This document shows positions 42,827-52,154 of a stretch of DNA of 64,000 bases, one piece after another (the first letter of the stretch is position 1; each line of letters opens with the position of its first letter). A program made the position numbers and the translations under genes. The stretch is taken from positions 1-64,000 of the forward strand of contig CAYMUY010000019.1 in assembly GCA_964393825.1 (NCBI GenBank), read 5' to 3'. This DNA comes from PFJX01 sp964393825. GTDB taxonomy: Bacteria > Pseudomonadota > Gammaproteobacteria > Burkholderiales > Thiobacillaceae. A model generated the notes under the pieces. That model saw only the letters and a program-made list of their open reading frames with translations, did no database searches and was not told where the DNA came from.

Positions 42827-44278
42827 CTACAGCAGGATGATGTCGTACTGCTCCTGGCTGAAGATGCTCTCCACCTGCAAGGAAATCGGTTTGCCGATGA
42901 AGTCGGAGAGCTGCGCCAGGCTTTGTGATTCTTCGTCCAGGTACATGTCGATCACGGTCTGGGAAGCCATGATGCGGAACTCGCGCGCGCTGAACTGGCG
43001 GGCTTCACGCAGGATGGAGCGAAGGATTTCGTAGCACACGGTTTGCGCGGTCTTGATCTGGCCGCGCCCCTGGCAGGTCGGGCAGGGTTCGCACATCACC
43101 CGGATCAGGCTCTCGCGGGTGCGCTTGCGCGTCATTTCCACCAGGCCCAGGGAAGTGAAGCCGTTGATGGTCATGCGGGTATGGTCGCGCGTCAGGGCCT
43201 TGGACAACTCCGCCAGCACCGCCTGCTTGTGCTCGCTGCTGTCCATGTCGATGAAGTCCAGGATGATGATGCCGCCCATGTTGCGCAGCCGTAGTTGCCG
43301 GGCGATAGCCTGGGCCGCTTCCAGGTTGGTCTTGAAGATCGTTTCGTCGAAGGTGCGGCCGCTGGTGTAACTGCCGGTGTTCACGTCGATGGTGGTCAGC
43401 GCCTCGGTCTGGTCGACGATCAGATAGCCGCCCGATTTCAGATCGACTCGCCGTCCCAGCGCCTTCTCGATTTCCTCTTCCACCCCGTAAAGGTCGAACA
43501 GTGGCCGTTCGGCGGTGTAGTGGCTGATCTTGCCATGCACGTTGTGGGTGAACTCTTCCGCGAAGGCATCCAGGCGCTGATGCGTCTCGCGCGAATCGAC
43601 CAGGATGCGGGTGGTCTCCGCCGTCGCGAAGTCGCGCAGCACCCGGTGCGCCAGGTCCAACTCCTGGTAGATCGCCTTCGGCCCGGAGGTGTTCTCGGAA
43701 CGCGCTCGGATCGCGTCCCACAGGGTGTAGAGGTATTCCACATCGGCGGCCAACTCGGCGTCGTCGGCGATGTTGGCCATGGTGCGGATGATGAAACCGC
43801 CCTGCTCACCCTCCGGCAGGAGACGGGTCAGGCGCTCGCGCAGCAATTCCCGTTCCGTCTCGTCCTCGATCTTCTGCGAGATGCCGATGCGCGTCTCCTG
43901 CGGCAGAAACACCAGAAAGCGCCCGGCCATGCTGATCTGCGTGGACAGGCGCGCGCCCTTGGTGCCGATCGGGTCCTTGATCACTTGCACCAGCACGCTC
44001 TGGCCCTCGTGCAGCACTTTCTCGATCGGACGCGGGCTGTTGTCGCTGCGCGCCTCGACGATGTCGCCGACATGCAGGAACGCGGCGCGGTCCAGGCCGA
44101 TGTCCACGAACGCCGACTGCATCCCCGGCAACACGCGGCTCACCTTGCCCTGGTAGACGTTGCCCACCATGCCGCGGCTGCCCGCGCGCTCGATGTGCAA
44201 CTCCTGCACCACACCCAGATACAACACCGCGACCCGCGTTTCCTGCGGTGTCACGTTGATCAGAATTTCTTCGCTCAT
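42827..44278 (-). CDS. rng: Ribonuclease G
   Basis: 483 residues, near the normal length for Rng. N-terminal S1 domain (VYQGKVSRVLPGMQSAFVDIG), central catalytic IDVNTGSYTS and ILDFIDMDS with conserved acidic residues, and zinc-link CEPCPTCQGRG. Endonuclease for 16S rRNA 5' processing and mRNA decay. Follows maf, the usual maf-rng order (58-base gap). Confidence 0.96.
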   Translation of the reverse strand: MSEEILINVTPQETRVAVLYLGVVQELHIERAGSRGMVGNVYQGKVSRVLPGMQSAFVDIGLDRAAFLHVGDIVEARSDNSPRPIEKVLHEGQSVLVQVIKDPIGTKGARLSTQISMAGRFLVFLPQETRIGISQKIEDETERELLRERLTRLLPEGEQGGFIIRTMANIADDAELAADVEYLYTLWDAIRARSENTSGPKAIYQELDLAHRVLRDFATAETTRILVDSRETHQRLDAFAEEFTHNVHGKISHYTAERPLFDLYGVEEEIEKALGRRVDLKSGGYLIVDQTEALTTIDVNTGSYTSGRTFDETIFKTNLEAAQAIARQLRLRNMGGIIILDFIDMDSSEHKQAVLAELSKALTRDHTRMTINGFTSLGLVEMTRKRTRESLIRVMCEPCPTCQGRGQIKTAQTVCYEILRSILREARQFSAREFRIMASQTVIDMYLDEESQSLAQLSDFIGKPISLQVESIFSQEQYDIILL

Positions 44279-44336
44279 GATGGTCTCGAATAGTCAGGAT
44301 TCGGGAAGCGCGCGCGGCGCGGCTCTCGAATCATGG

Positions 44337-44945
44337 CTAGATCACGGAAAAACCAACCTCCCGCAGCAGTTGCGCCGTCTCGAACAGGGGCAAGCCCATC
44401 ACCCCGGAATAACTGCCGGAAAGGTGCTCGATGAACATCGCCGCGCGGCCCTGAATACCATAGCCGCCGGCCTTGTCGAACGGTTCGCGGGAAGCGACGT
44501 AAGCTGTTATTTCTTCTTCAGACAAGGCCCGGAACGCAACCGTGCTCTCCGACAACGCCACCGCCATGCGCCCCTGAAACACCACCGCCACCCCGGTCAA
44601 CACCGTATGCGCACGACCCGAATAGTGGCGCAGCATCGCCGCCGCCTCTTCGCCATCCGCCGGCTTGCCGAGAATCCGTCCATCCAGCGTCACCGTGGTA
44701 TCCGCCGCCACAATCGGCCAGTCCGCCAGACTGCGCCGATGCCGCGCCAACTCTCCCACCTCCGCCTTCAAGCGGGCCAGACGCAGCACGTAGTCGAGCG
44801 CCGGCTCGTTCGGCAGGGGTGTCTCATCCACATCCAGCCGTCCGAAATCATTGCGCAAACGCAAAACCGCCGGCGCCAGGCCGATCTGGCGCAACAACTC
44901 CAGGCGGCGCGGGCTTTGCGAGGCGAGGTAGAGCGGTTTCAACAT
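44337..44945 (-). CDS. Maf/YhdE-type nucleoside triphosphate pyrophosphatase
   Basis: 202 residues from ATG 44945 (MLKPLYLAS). SQSPRRLELLRQ, the catalytic ADTTV and KAGGYGIQG are characteristic. KAGGYGIQG and the absence of an Arg-rich variant suggest the dTTP/UTP-specific YhdE group. Removes non-canonical nucleotides; in pathway terms it sits beside rng. Confidence 0.92.
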   Translation of the reverse strand: MLKPLYLASQSPRRLELLRQIGLAPAVLRLRNDFGRLDVDETPLPNEPALDYVLRLARLKAEVGELARHRRSLADWPIVAADTTVTLDGRILGKPADGEEAAAMLRHYSGRAHTVLTGVAVVFQGRMAVALSESTVAFRALSEEEITAYVASREPFDKAGGYGIQGRAAMFIEHLSGSYSGVMGLPLFETAQLLREVGFSVI

Positions 44946-45116
44946 GGGCGGGTTCGGCAAGGCGGTACAGCCCCGCATTTTCTACTTATTCGAGATGCCG
45001 TGCTGTCGCCGTGTCAAAAGGCCCACGAGTCAAGTGGCGAAACTGAAAATACTCGCTTGCTGAAATACAAAGCTGTCAAGATAATGCGAACCGTTCTCAT
45101 TAACCCGAAAGATTCC

Positions 45117-45878
45117 ATGTCCTTCCGATTCGCTTTTCTTCTCGGCCTCGCCACGCTGGCCGGGCACGCCGTGGCCGCTCCCGATGAAATCCAGGTGTAC
45201 GACGATGAACTCGATGCCCCCGGCACCTTCGGCGTTGAGTTGCACAGCAACTATGTCCTTTCCGGCAGCCGCAATCCGGCCTTCATTGGGCAGACTCCGA
45301 CCCACCACGTCTTGCAGGTCACGCCCGAGTTTTCCTATGGCATCAACAAGCAATGGGAAGCGGGCCTGTATTTCCCTCCCCTGGCGCTGACGCCCAGCGG
45401 CAAAATTTATGTCAACGGCCTGCGGCCACGCCTCAAGTACATCGCGCCGAAGGAGGGCGACGAAGGTTTCTTCTGGGGGGTGAATACCGAGATCGGTTAC
45501 TTCTCCCGGCGCGTATCTGAAGCCCACTGGGGCGGCGAGATCCGCCCCATCCTCGGCTATCGGGCCGGCCAGTGGACCGCCGTCATCAACCCCATCCTCG
45601 ACTTTTCCCTGTCCGGCAACGTCAGCCGCACACCGGATTTCGAGCCGTCCATCAAGCTGTCCTGGCAGATGAATGAGGAACTGGCGATCGGGTTGGAACA
45701 CTATGCCGCGCTGGGCCCGGTCAACAATCTGCTCGCCTCGGGAGAATCCGCCCAATCCACCTTCGCCGTGGTGGACTGGAAGTACAAGGGCTATGACGTC
45801 AACCTCGGCTTCGGACATGGCAACAGCCAGAACGAGGATCGCAACATCATCAAACTGATTCTGGCCTTGCCGCTATAA
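45117..45878 (+). CDS. Outer-membrane beta-barrel protein, unknown
   Basis: 253 residues. A signal peptide (FAFLLGLATLAGHAVAA) and many alternating amphipathic strands (GVELHSNYVLSG, LQVTPEFSYGI, EAGLYFPPLA, GGEIRPILGYR, AVVDWKYKG, VNLGFGHG) point to a beta-barrel, similar to phenol-degradation pathway-type or DUF2490-type outer-membrane proteins. An ATG at 45084 in frame would add 11 residues. Converges on the ABC permease, 8 bases apart. Confidence 0.68.
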   Translation: MSFRFAFLLGLATLAGHAVAAPDEIQVYDDELDAPGTFGVELHSNYVLSGSRNPAFIGQTPTHHVLQVTPEFSYGINKQWEAGLYFPPLALTPSGKIYVNGLRPRLKYIAPKEGDEGFFWGVNTEIGYFSRRVSEAHWGGEIRPILGYRAGQWTAVINPILDFSLSGNVSRTPDFEPSIKLSWQMNEELAIGLEHYAALGPVNNLLASGESAQSTFAVVDWKYKGYDVNLGFGHGNSQNEDRNIIKLILALPL

Positions 45879-45886
45879 GGCTTGCT

Positions 45887-47086
45887 TCACTCCGCCCGCA
45901 AGGCTTCCACCGGGTCCAGCCTGGCCGCCTTTCTCGCCGGGGCGACGCCGGCGGCGAGGCCGATAAACACGGCCACGCCTTCGGCGGCGAGGATGTAGTC
46001 CCAGGCCAGGCTGACCGGGAGCGCGGGCAAGGCGAAATGCAGCAGTTGCGCCAAGCCGATGCCCAGCGCCAGCCCCGCCGCGCCGCCGAGGGCGGCGAGC
46101 CCGGCGGCTTCGACCAGGAACAGGGCCATGATCTGGCCGTGGCGAGCGCCCAGGGCGTTGAGCAGGCCGATTTCGCCGGTGCGTTCGGTGACGGTGATGG
46201 TCATCAGGGTGAGGATGCCGACGCCGCCCACCAGCAAAGAGATGCTGCCCAGCGCCGCGACGGCGAAGGTGAGCACGCCCAGAATCGAATCAAGCACGGC
46301 CAACTGCTGTTTCTGCGGGGTGACGGTGAAGTCTTCACTACCGTGGCGCGCCTTGAGCAGATGGCGGATACCGGCTTCGACGTGCTCCGGGTTGGCTTCC
46401 GGGTCATGGGCGACGTCGATTTCCATCAGGCCTTCGCGGTTGAACAATTCCAGCGCGCGGGCGGCGGGCAGGTAGACGGTGTCGTCGAGGTCGAAGCCGA
46501 GCACCTGGCCCTTGGCGGCCATCACGCCGACCAGGCGGTAACGTTGGCCGCCGACGCGGATCAGGACGCCGAGCGGGTTCTCGGCGCCGAACAGTTCGTT
46601 GCGCACCTTGGCGCCGAGCACGGCGAAGGCACGCGGTGAACCGAGGTCGTCCGGGGGGAGAAAAGCACCGATGGCGACCGCCATGCGGAAAGTCCTCGCG
46701 AAATCCGGCCCGACGCCATAGACGGTGACGCGACGCCCGCGTCCGAGTACTTCGACTTCCGCATTGCCCTGGACCACGGGGCAGACGCTCTCGACTTGCG
46801 GCACCTGGCGCAGCGCCTGGGCGTCGTCGAGTGAAAGCGGCCGCACGCTGCCGAACATGCCGACGGCGCCGCCGTGGGTCTTGGTCTTGCCGGGGGTGAT
46901 GGCGATCAGGTTGGTGCCGAACTGGGTGAATTCGGCCAGCACGAACTGGTGCAGGCCTTCGCCCAGGGCGGTGAGCAGGATCACCGCCGCGACGCCGACG
47001 GCGATGCCCAGCGCCGAGAGCAGGCTGCGCCCGGGGTGATGGGTGAGGGCGCCGAGGGAGAGGTGGAGGAGGTCGGGGAGGCGCAT
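45887..47086 (-). CDS. ABC transporter permease (MacB/FtsX type), second
   Basis: 399 residues. N-terminal membrane helix followed by a large periplasmic domain (MacB_PCD) and three C-terminal FtsX-type helices (residues about 265-390, LLVGGVGILTLMTITVTERTGE ... GARHGQIMALFLVEAA). It follows another permease of the same type; two permeases per system would form a heterodimer. ATG 47086 chosen (MRLPDLL). Confidence 0.85.
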   Translation of the reverse strand: MRLPDLLHLSLGALTHHPGRSLLSALGIAVGVAAVILLTALGEGLHQFVLAEFTQFGTNLIAITPGKTKTHGGAVGMFGSVRPLSLDDAQALRQVPQVESVCPVVQGNAEVEVLGRGRRVTVYGVGPDFARTFRMAVAIGAFLPPDDLGSPRAFAVLGAKVRNELFGAENPLGVLIRVGGQRYRLVGVMAAKGQVLGFDLDDTVYLPAARALELFNREGLMEIDVAHDPEANPEHVEAGIRHLLKARHGSEDFTVTPQKQQLAVLDSILGVLTFAVAALGSISLLVGGVGILTLMTITVTERTGEIGLLNALGARHGQIMALFLVEAAGLAALGGAAGLALGIGLAQLLHFALPALPVSLAWDYILAAEGVAVFIGLAAGVAPARKAARLDPVEALRAE

Positions 47087-47090
47087 GGTT

Positions 47091-47220
47091 ACTCCCCCCT
47101 TTCCCAAAGGGGGGCGGGGGGGGATTTAGCAACGGTTGCAATGACGGAGGCCGTACAAATCCCTGATAAAGCCCCTATCCTTCGGTACCCCGGCCCCCCT
47201 TTGGAAAAGGGGGGCGCAAA
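47091..47220. repeat. C/G-rich palindromic repeats between the two permeases
   Basis: CTCCCCCCTTTCCCAAAGGGGGG at 47092-47114 and CCCCCCTTTGGAAAAGGGGGG at about 47194-47214: two small palindromes with CCCCCCTTT / AAAGGGGGG, a frequent intergenic repeat type. No gene in this 163-base space. Confidence 0.65.
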
Positions 47221-47249
47221 ACGGCGTGGTGCGAACTGATACGCCATCT

Positions 47250-48458
47250 TCACCGCCTCGCCAGTGCCAAGGCCGCGTCCAGCTTCGCCGCCCGCCTTGC
47301 TGGCAGCCAGGCGAACAGCATGCCGGCGACGAGGGCGGTACCGACGGCGGCGGCCACGGCCCAGAGCGGCGGGGAGATCGGCAGGACCGGGTAGAGGCGG
47401 CCGAGGACGAAGCTGGCGGCCAGGCCCAGGATCAGGCCGCCCACCGCGCCGAGCGCGGAAATCAGCCCGGCTTCCGCCAGGAACAGGTGGCGCACGTTGG
47501 CGGAGGATGCGCCGAGCGCCTTGAGCAGGCCGATTTCCGAGCGCCGCTGCGCCACCGAGACCAGCATCACATTCATGATCAACACCCCGGCCACGCCCAG
47601 GCTGATGGCGGCGATACCGGCCACGGCCAGGGTCAGCGCGGTAAGGATGCGATCGAAGGTGGCGAGCACGGCATCCTGGGTGATGACGGTGACGTCGGCC
47701 TCACCCTCATGGCGAGCCTTGAGCAGCGCCAGAACGCTTTCCTTCACCGCCGGCACCGCCTCCCGGCCACGCACTTCCACCAGGATGCGGAACAAGGATT
47801 CGGTGTTGAACAACTGCTGCGCCGCCGCCACCGGCACCGCCACGGTTTCGTCGGTATTGAAGCCCATCTGCTGGCCCTGGGCCGCGAGGGTGCCGATCAC
47901 CCGAAAGCGGCGGTCGCCGATGCGCACCCACTCGCCCAGGGCGTTGCCGGCGCCGAACAACTCGGCGCGGATCGCTTCACCCAGCACGCACACCGGCGTC
48001 GCCTGATCGCTCGGGCCGAACGGCAGATAGCGCCCCTGGCCGAGGCGCATGTGGCGGATTTCCAGCATGTCGGAGGTGGAACCCAACAACACCGCCTCGC
48101 GGCTGAGGCCGCCGCGCGCCACTCGCGCCACCCCGACATTAAGCGGCGCCGCCCGCGCCACGCCGCGCAGGCGGGCAACGGCATCGGCGTCGCGCAGGGT
48201 GAGATCGCGCGTGGTCTGGCCGGAGAGCACGCCGGGCGCGCCTCCCGTGGTTTCCGCGCGGCCGGGAATGACGATGAGCAGATTGGTGCCGAGCGAGGCG
48301 AACTGCTCCAGCACATAGCGCCGCGCGCCCTCGCCCAGGGCGGTCAGCACTACCACCGAACCGACGCCGATGCTCATGGCCAGGGCGATGAGCAAGGTGC
48401 GCCGGGGTTGGTGGATGAGGCTGCCCCAGGCGAGGGAAATGGTGTCGCGCAGGGTCAT
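47250..48458 (-). CDS. ABC transporter permease (MacB/FtsX type), first
   Basis: 402 residues, same architecture as the next: first helix, MacB-like periplasmic domain with SLGTNLLIVIPG, and C-terminal FtsX helices (LGVAGVLIMNVMLVSVAQRRSEIGLLKALG split by the family). Its ATG overlaps the ATPase stop as ATGA. Confidence 0.86.
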   Translation of the reverse strand: MTLRDTISLAWGSLIHQPRRTLLIALAMSIGVGSVVVLTALGEGARRYVLEQFASLGTNLLIVIPGRAETTGGAPGVLSGQTTRDLTLRDADAVARLRGVARAAPLNVGVARVARGGLSREAVLLGSTSDMLEIRHMRLGQGRYLPFGPSDQATPVCVLGEAIRAELFGAGNALGEWVRIGDRRFRVIGTLAAQGQQMGFNTDETVAVPVAAAQQLFNTESLFRILVEVRGREAVPAVKESVLALLKARHEGEADVTVITQDAVLATFDRILTALTLAVAGIAAISLGVAGVLIMNVMLVSVAQRRSEIGLLKALGASSANVRHLFLAEAGLISALGAVGGLILGLAASFVLGRLYPVLPISPPLWAVAAAVGTALVAGMLFAWLPARRAAKLDAALALARR

Positions 48459-49246
48459 GCGATTTCTCCCTCCCCCATTGGGGGAGGGCCGGGGAGAGGG
48501 AACGACGGCTGAACTCGCGCCGTCGCCGGATCAGAGCGAGTTCCCTCTCCCCCAGCCCCTCCCCCGGGGGGGGAGGGGAGCGTGTCCCCCACCACCCGCC
48601 CATCCTCCATGAGTATCCGCCGCCCGGCGCGCGCGCCGATTTCTTGGTCGTGGGTGACCACGATCAAGGTGGTGCCGCGCTGGTTGAGGTCTTCCAGCAG
48701 GGCCAGCACTTCGCGGCCGGTGGCGCGGTCGAGGTTGCCGGTGGGCTCGTCGGCCAACAGGATGGAGGGGTTCATGGACATGGCGCGAGCGATGGCCACG
48801 CGCTGCAACTGGCCGCCGGAAAGCTGCGCGGGCAGATGGTCGGCGCGTCCGGACAAGCCGACATCGGCCAGCAGGCGCGCCACTCGTTCCTTGCGCTCAT
48901 TCGGCGCCACCCCGGCCAGCACCAGCGGCAGGGCGACATTGCCGGCGGCGCTCAGGCGCGGTACCAGGTGAAAGAACTGGAACACGAAGCCGATCTTTTC
49001 GCGCCGCACCGTCGCCGCCGCCACCTCGTCGAGTCCGGTCACATCCAGACCATCGAGGCGGTAAGTCCCGCTGTTGGGGCGGTCGAGCAGGCCCAGCAGA
49101 TTGAGCAAGGTGGATTTCCCGGAACCGGACGGCCCCATGATGGAAACAAACTCGCCGGCCGCGATGTCGAGGCTCACCTCGCGCAGCGCCTGAACGAGCT
49201 GATCACCGACTTGAAAACCACGGGTGACGCGGTCGAGCTCGATCAT
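48455..49246 (-). CDS. ABC transporter ATPase (LolD/MacB type) with repeat-derived tail
   Basis: 263 residues. Walker A GPSGSGKST, FVFQFFHLVPRLSA, LSGGQLQRVAIARA, ILLADEPTGNLD are present. It pairs with the two permeases and the adaptor. The domain would normally end near RRILMEDGRVV; here about 37 additional residues (GDTLPSPPGGGAGG...PPPMGEGEIA) are encoded by a palindromic repeat (48470-48584) inserted in frame before the stop. The stop still overlaps the permease start (ATGA). Confidence 0.87.
   Translation of the reverse strand: MIELDRVTRGFQVGDQLVQALREVSLDIAAGEFVSIMGPSGSGKSTLLNLLGLLDRPNSGTYRLDGLDVTGLDEVAAATVRREKIGFVFQFFHLVPRLSAAGNVALPLVLAGVAPNERKERVARLLADVGLSGRADHLPAQLSGGQLQRVAIARAMSMNPSILLADEPTGNLDRATGREVLALLEDLNQRGTTLIVVTHDQEIGARAGRRILMEDGRVVGDTLPSPPGGGAGGEGTRSDPATARVQPSFPLPGPPPMGEGEIA
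48470..48584. repeat. Palindromic repeat translated as the ATPase tail
   Basis: GGGGAGAGGGAAC (48491-48503) and GTTCCCTCTCCCC (48540-48552) are exact complements; flanking CTCCCCC / GGGGGAG small palindromes. It lies wholly inside the coding frame of the ABC ATPase, replacing the usual C-terminus with a Gly/Pro-rich tail. Confidence 0.8.
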
Positions 49247-49262
49247 GCGGGCGTGCGGTTGC

Positions 49263-49338
49263 GTAGGTCAGGTTGGCGCGCAGCGACTACCTGACGCCTC
49301 GGAGTGTCAGGTAGCGAAAAAGCCGCAACCTGACCTAC
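49263..49338. repeat. Nested palindromic repeat, family GTAGGTCAGGTTG, copy 2
   Basis: Ends GTAGGTCAGGTTGGCG and CCGCAACCTGACCTAC; inner CTACCTGACG and GTCAGGTAGC. Same layout as the copy at 23256-23352 but shorter. Lies between the ABC ATPase and adaptor genes. Confidence 0.85.
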
Positions 49339-49361
49339 AACGTACGCTGATGCTTTCCGCA

Positions 49362-50519
49362 TCATTTCACCACCGCCCGCGCGCCCGCCTTCACGCCTTC
49401 CTTCTCCAGGGAAACCACCACCTGATCGCCCGCTTTCAGGCCACGGGTGATTTCCGTGTGTTGCCAGTTGGCCAGGCCGGTGCCGACCTCGCGTTCTTTC
49501 AACACGCCCTCCTGCAACAGCAGCACCTTGTTGCCGGAGAGCAGCGCCTGGGTGGGAATGCGCGGCACCTTGTCGCGTGCTTCCAGGATGATTTCCGCGT
49601 CGGCGCTGTAGCCCACCAGCAGGCTTTTGGTATCGAGCGGCTGCGTGAAAGCCACTTCCACTTCCACCGTGCGCGCCTGCTTCTCCACTTCCAGCACATA
49701 GGGGGCGATGCGCCGCACGCGGCCGGCGAAATGCTTGCCGGGGAAGGCGTCCAGCGCGATGCGGGCGGGCAGGCCGACCTTGATTTTCGGAGCGTCCACT
49801 TCGTCGATGGGCGCGGTGACATAAAGGCAGGTGTCGTCAATCAGGTCGATGGCCGGCGGCGTGGGGATGCCGGGCGGGGAGGGCGTGGTGTATTCGCCCT
49901 GTTCGCCGGTGACTTCCGCGACGATGCCGGCGAACGGTGCCTTGAGCACGCTGCGCGCCAGCGTGGCGCGGGCGGTATCGAGACGCGCGACGGCGGTGGC
50001 GATGTCCGCCTCGGCGGCGCGGCAGCCGGCCTCTTTCACAGCGGCCTCGCTGACGGCGGCATCCACCTTGGCGGCGCTGACGAAACCCTGGGCGGCCAGC
50101 TTCTCCTGGCGCCCACCCTCGCGCCGCGCCGCCTGAGCCGCCGCGCAAGCCTCGGCGCGATGCGCGCGGGCGGTGCGGATCTGCTCCTCGGCCTGGCGCG
50201 CGCTCGCCGCCAGATCGACACTCCACAACTTCAGCAGCACCTGCCCGGCCTTCACGCGATCGCCCTCATGCACCAGCAGTTGCGCGATCTGGCCGCCGCC
50301 CTGCGGCGCCAACTTGGCGCGGCGACAGGCTTTCACCGTGCCGGCGCGGGTGTTGGCGACCGTGGATTCGACCAGGCCCAGATTCGCCTCGGCCACGCTG
50401 ACTTCGATGGGCTTGGGTTTTCCGTAATGGCGCCAGGCGGCATAGCCGCCGCCGATGACAACGGCCAACACGACAAAACGCCAAAGCCAGCGGCGCGGGG
50501 AGGGGTTCGGCATGATCAT
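49362..50519 (-). CDS. HlyD-family periplasmic adaptor of the ABC exporter
   Basis: 385 residues. N-terminal membrane anchor (LWRFVVLAVVIGGGYAAW), split lipoyl motif (KLAPQGGGQIAQLLVHEGDRVKAGQVLLKL and SVLKAPFAGIVAEV), a coiled-coil hairpin between them, then beta-barrel domains. It links the MacB-type transporter to the outer membrane. ATG 50519 overlaps the rlmH stop as ATGA; 50513 is an alternative. Confidence 0.88.
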   Translation of the reverse strand: MIMPNPSPRRWLWRFVVLAVVIGGGYAAWRHYGKPKPIEVSVAEANLGLVESTVANTRAGTVKACRRAKLAPQGGGQIAQLLVHEGDRVKAGQVLLKLWSVDLAASARQAEEQIRTARAHRAEACAAAQAARREGGRQEKLAAQGFVSAAKVDAAVSEAAVKEAGCRAAEADIATAVARLDTARATLARSVLKAPFAGIVAEVTGEQGEYTTPSPPGIPTPPAIDLIDDTCLYVTAPIDEVDAPKIKVGLPARIALDAFPGKHFAGRVRRIAPYVLEVEKQARTVEVEVAFTQPLDTKSLLVGYSADAEIILEARDKVPRIPTQALLSGNKVLLLQEGVLKEREVGTGLANWQHTEITRGLKAGDQVVVSLEKEGVKAGARAVVK

Positions 50520-50983
50520 TCCCGATGGTAAGGATGGTTGTTCAGCAGACTGATGGCGCGATACAGCTGTTCCGCCAGCAGCACCCGCGCCAGCGCGTGC
50601 GGCAAGGTCAGGCGCGATAGAGAAAGTTTTGCTTCGGCCCTGTCCAGCAAAGAGGCCGCCAGGCCGTCGGCGCCACCGATCACCAGGGCCACGTCGCGGC
50701 CCTCCGCCATCCAGCGCGCCATCAAATCGGTTAGTTCGCGTGTGGTCACTTCGCGCCCGTGTTCGTCCAGCGCCAGCAGACGAGCGCCGGCCGGCAGTTT
50801 GTCGAGCAGCCGCGTCGCCTCGATCGCCTTGATCGAATCGGCGGACTGGCCGGCGCGCTTCTCCGGTTTGATTTCCACCAGCTCGACGCGCGCCTCGCGC
50901 GGCATCCGCTTCAGATACTCCGCCACCGCCGCGTTGGCCCAGGCCGGCAGCTTGTCGCCCACGCTCAGCAGAGTCAGTTTCAT
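50516..50983 (-). CDS. rlmH: 23S rRNA pseudouridine(1915) methyltransferase RlmH
   Basis: 155 residues, standard. LALDEHGREVTTRELT, LVIGGADGL, LSLSRLTLPHALARVLLAEQLYRA and NNHPYHRE at the C-terminus are RlmH signatures (SPOUT fold). Methylates pseudouridine 1915 of 23S rRNA. Overlaps both neighbours by four bases. Confidence 0.97.
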   Translation of the reverse strand: MKLTLLSVGDKLPAWANAAVAEYLKRMPREARVELVEIKPEKRAGQSADSIKAIEATRLLDKLPAGARLLALDEHGREVTTRELTDLMARWMAEGRDVALVIGGADGLAASLLDRAEAKLSLSRLTLPHALARVLLAEQLYRAISLLNNHPYHRE

Positions 50984-51921
50984 ACGAATTCCTCAAGCAA
51001 CGATGCCACCGCCGCCGCCTCGTGTTCCGGCGTGAACAGCGGCGCGCGCGCCGCGCACTGGCGTCGCGGCAGGGCGAGAAAGGCGGGGTCGGATTCGGCG
51101 CGCCACAGCAATGCGGCCAGCGCGGCCGTGTCGCCGACAGGGAAATAGCCGGCGTAATCCTCACCCAACATGCCGACGTTGCCGGTGATATCCGACGCCA
51201 ATACCGGCGTGCCGGCCGTCACCGCCTCGCAGATCACATTGGCTCCGCCTTCCATGCGCGAACTGATCACCAGCAGATGGCTGCGCGCGATGCGCCGCCG
51301 CGTCTCGCCATGCGGCAGCGCGCCCAGCCAGTGCCAACGCGGCGACTCCAGCGCGCGCGCCTCGTCTTCCATCTCCGCCCGCAACACGCCACCCACATGG
51401 CGGACACGAATGCGGCTCGCGCCAGGCAACAGACGAGAGGCGTAAGCCGCGCGGAACGGGTCTTTCTCCTCGCGCAGATGCGCGACGACGCAGACATCGA
51501 AGGTTCTCGCCGGCCTCGGCGCCGGTTGCAAAGTGGGCGCGGATTGATAAATCACCCGCGTCTTCGCCCGCCAGGCTTCCGGCAATTCATCCACGCCCTT
51601 GTCCTGCAACACCACCAGGCGCCACGCCAGGCGCAGCGAATCCTGGGCGTCGGCATCGAAGTGAATATCGCGGTAAACGTCCGTGCCGGTCAGGATCACC
51701 ACCAGGGGGTGGTCCGGGTACAACGCGGCGAAACGGGCGATGCTGGAATGGCTGCGCCGCGCGTGCAGCGCGATCAACGCATCCGCCGCCCGTCCATCCC
51801 ATTCCTTCAACATTTCCACGTCATGCCCGGCGCGCCGCAGAAAGCGCAACCAGCGCGCGGCGGTGTGAAAATTGCCATTACGCGCGGCGGCAAGATAAGG
51901 AGTCACCAGAACAATACGCAT
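50980..51921 (-). CDS. SenB-like glycosyltransferase (TIGR04348-like)
   Basis: 313 residues. VTPYLAAARNGNFHTAARW, ADALIALHARRS and VILTGTDVYRD match the family that contains the selenosugar synthase SenB of selenoneine biosynthesis. C-terminal SSRMEGGANVICEAV is the GT-B donor region. SenA and SenC are not in the window, so the selenoneine role is not supported by neighbours; the enzyme may be an orphan or the other genes may be elsewhere. ATG 51921 chosen (MRIVLVTPY). Confidence 0.75.
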   Translation of the reverse strand: MRIVLVTPYLAAARNGNFHTAARWLRFLRRAGHDVEMLKEWDGRAADALIALHARRSHSSIARFAALYPDHPLVVILTGTDVYRDIHFDADAQDSLRLAWRLVVLQDKGVDELPEAWRAKTRVIYQSAPTLQPAPRPARTFDVCVVAHLREEKDPFRAAYASRLLPGASRIRVRHVGGVLRAEMEDEARALESPRWHWLGALPHGETRRRIARSHLLVISSRMEGGANVICEAVTAGTPVLASDITGNVGMLGEDYAGYFPVGDTAALAALLWRAESDPAFLALPRRQCAARAPLFTPEHEAAAVASLLEEFV

Positions 51922-51993
51922 GGCCGGAATATAGCCCACCCGCGCCGCCTCCAGCCTGGCCCAGAAAAAAGCGCCATGAACGCAAAAAGCCAC

Positions 51994-52022
51994 TTTACAA
52001 GGCTGAAAACCGTCAATAGAAT
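51994..52022 (+). promoter_or_regulatory. Sigma-70 promoter of tRNA-Ala/tRNA-Glu
   Basis: TTTACA at 51994-51999, a 17-base spacer and TAGAAT at 52017-52022, followed by a GCGCGC discriminator, as in the tRNA-Phe promoter. Confidence 0.75.
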
Positions 52023-52036
52023 GCGCGCTCTCTTGT

Positions 52037-52112
<76 letters not shown>

Positions 52113-52154
52113 CAAAACGAGAAGACTCGGGAAACCGGGTCTTCGGCCTCATAA

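Noticed and set aside
44160..45116. Upstream in-frame extension of the outer-membrane protein gene
   Set aside because: It is antisense to rng and maf; a signal peptide at ATG 45117 gives the natural start.
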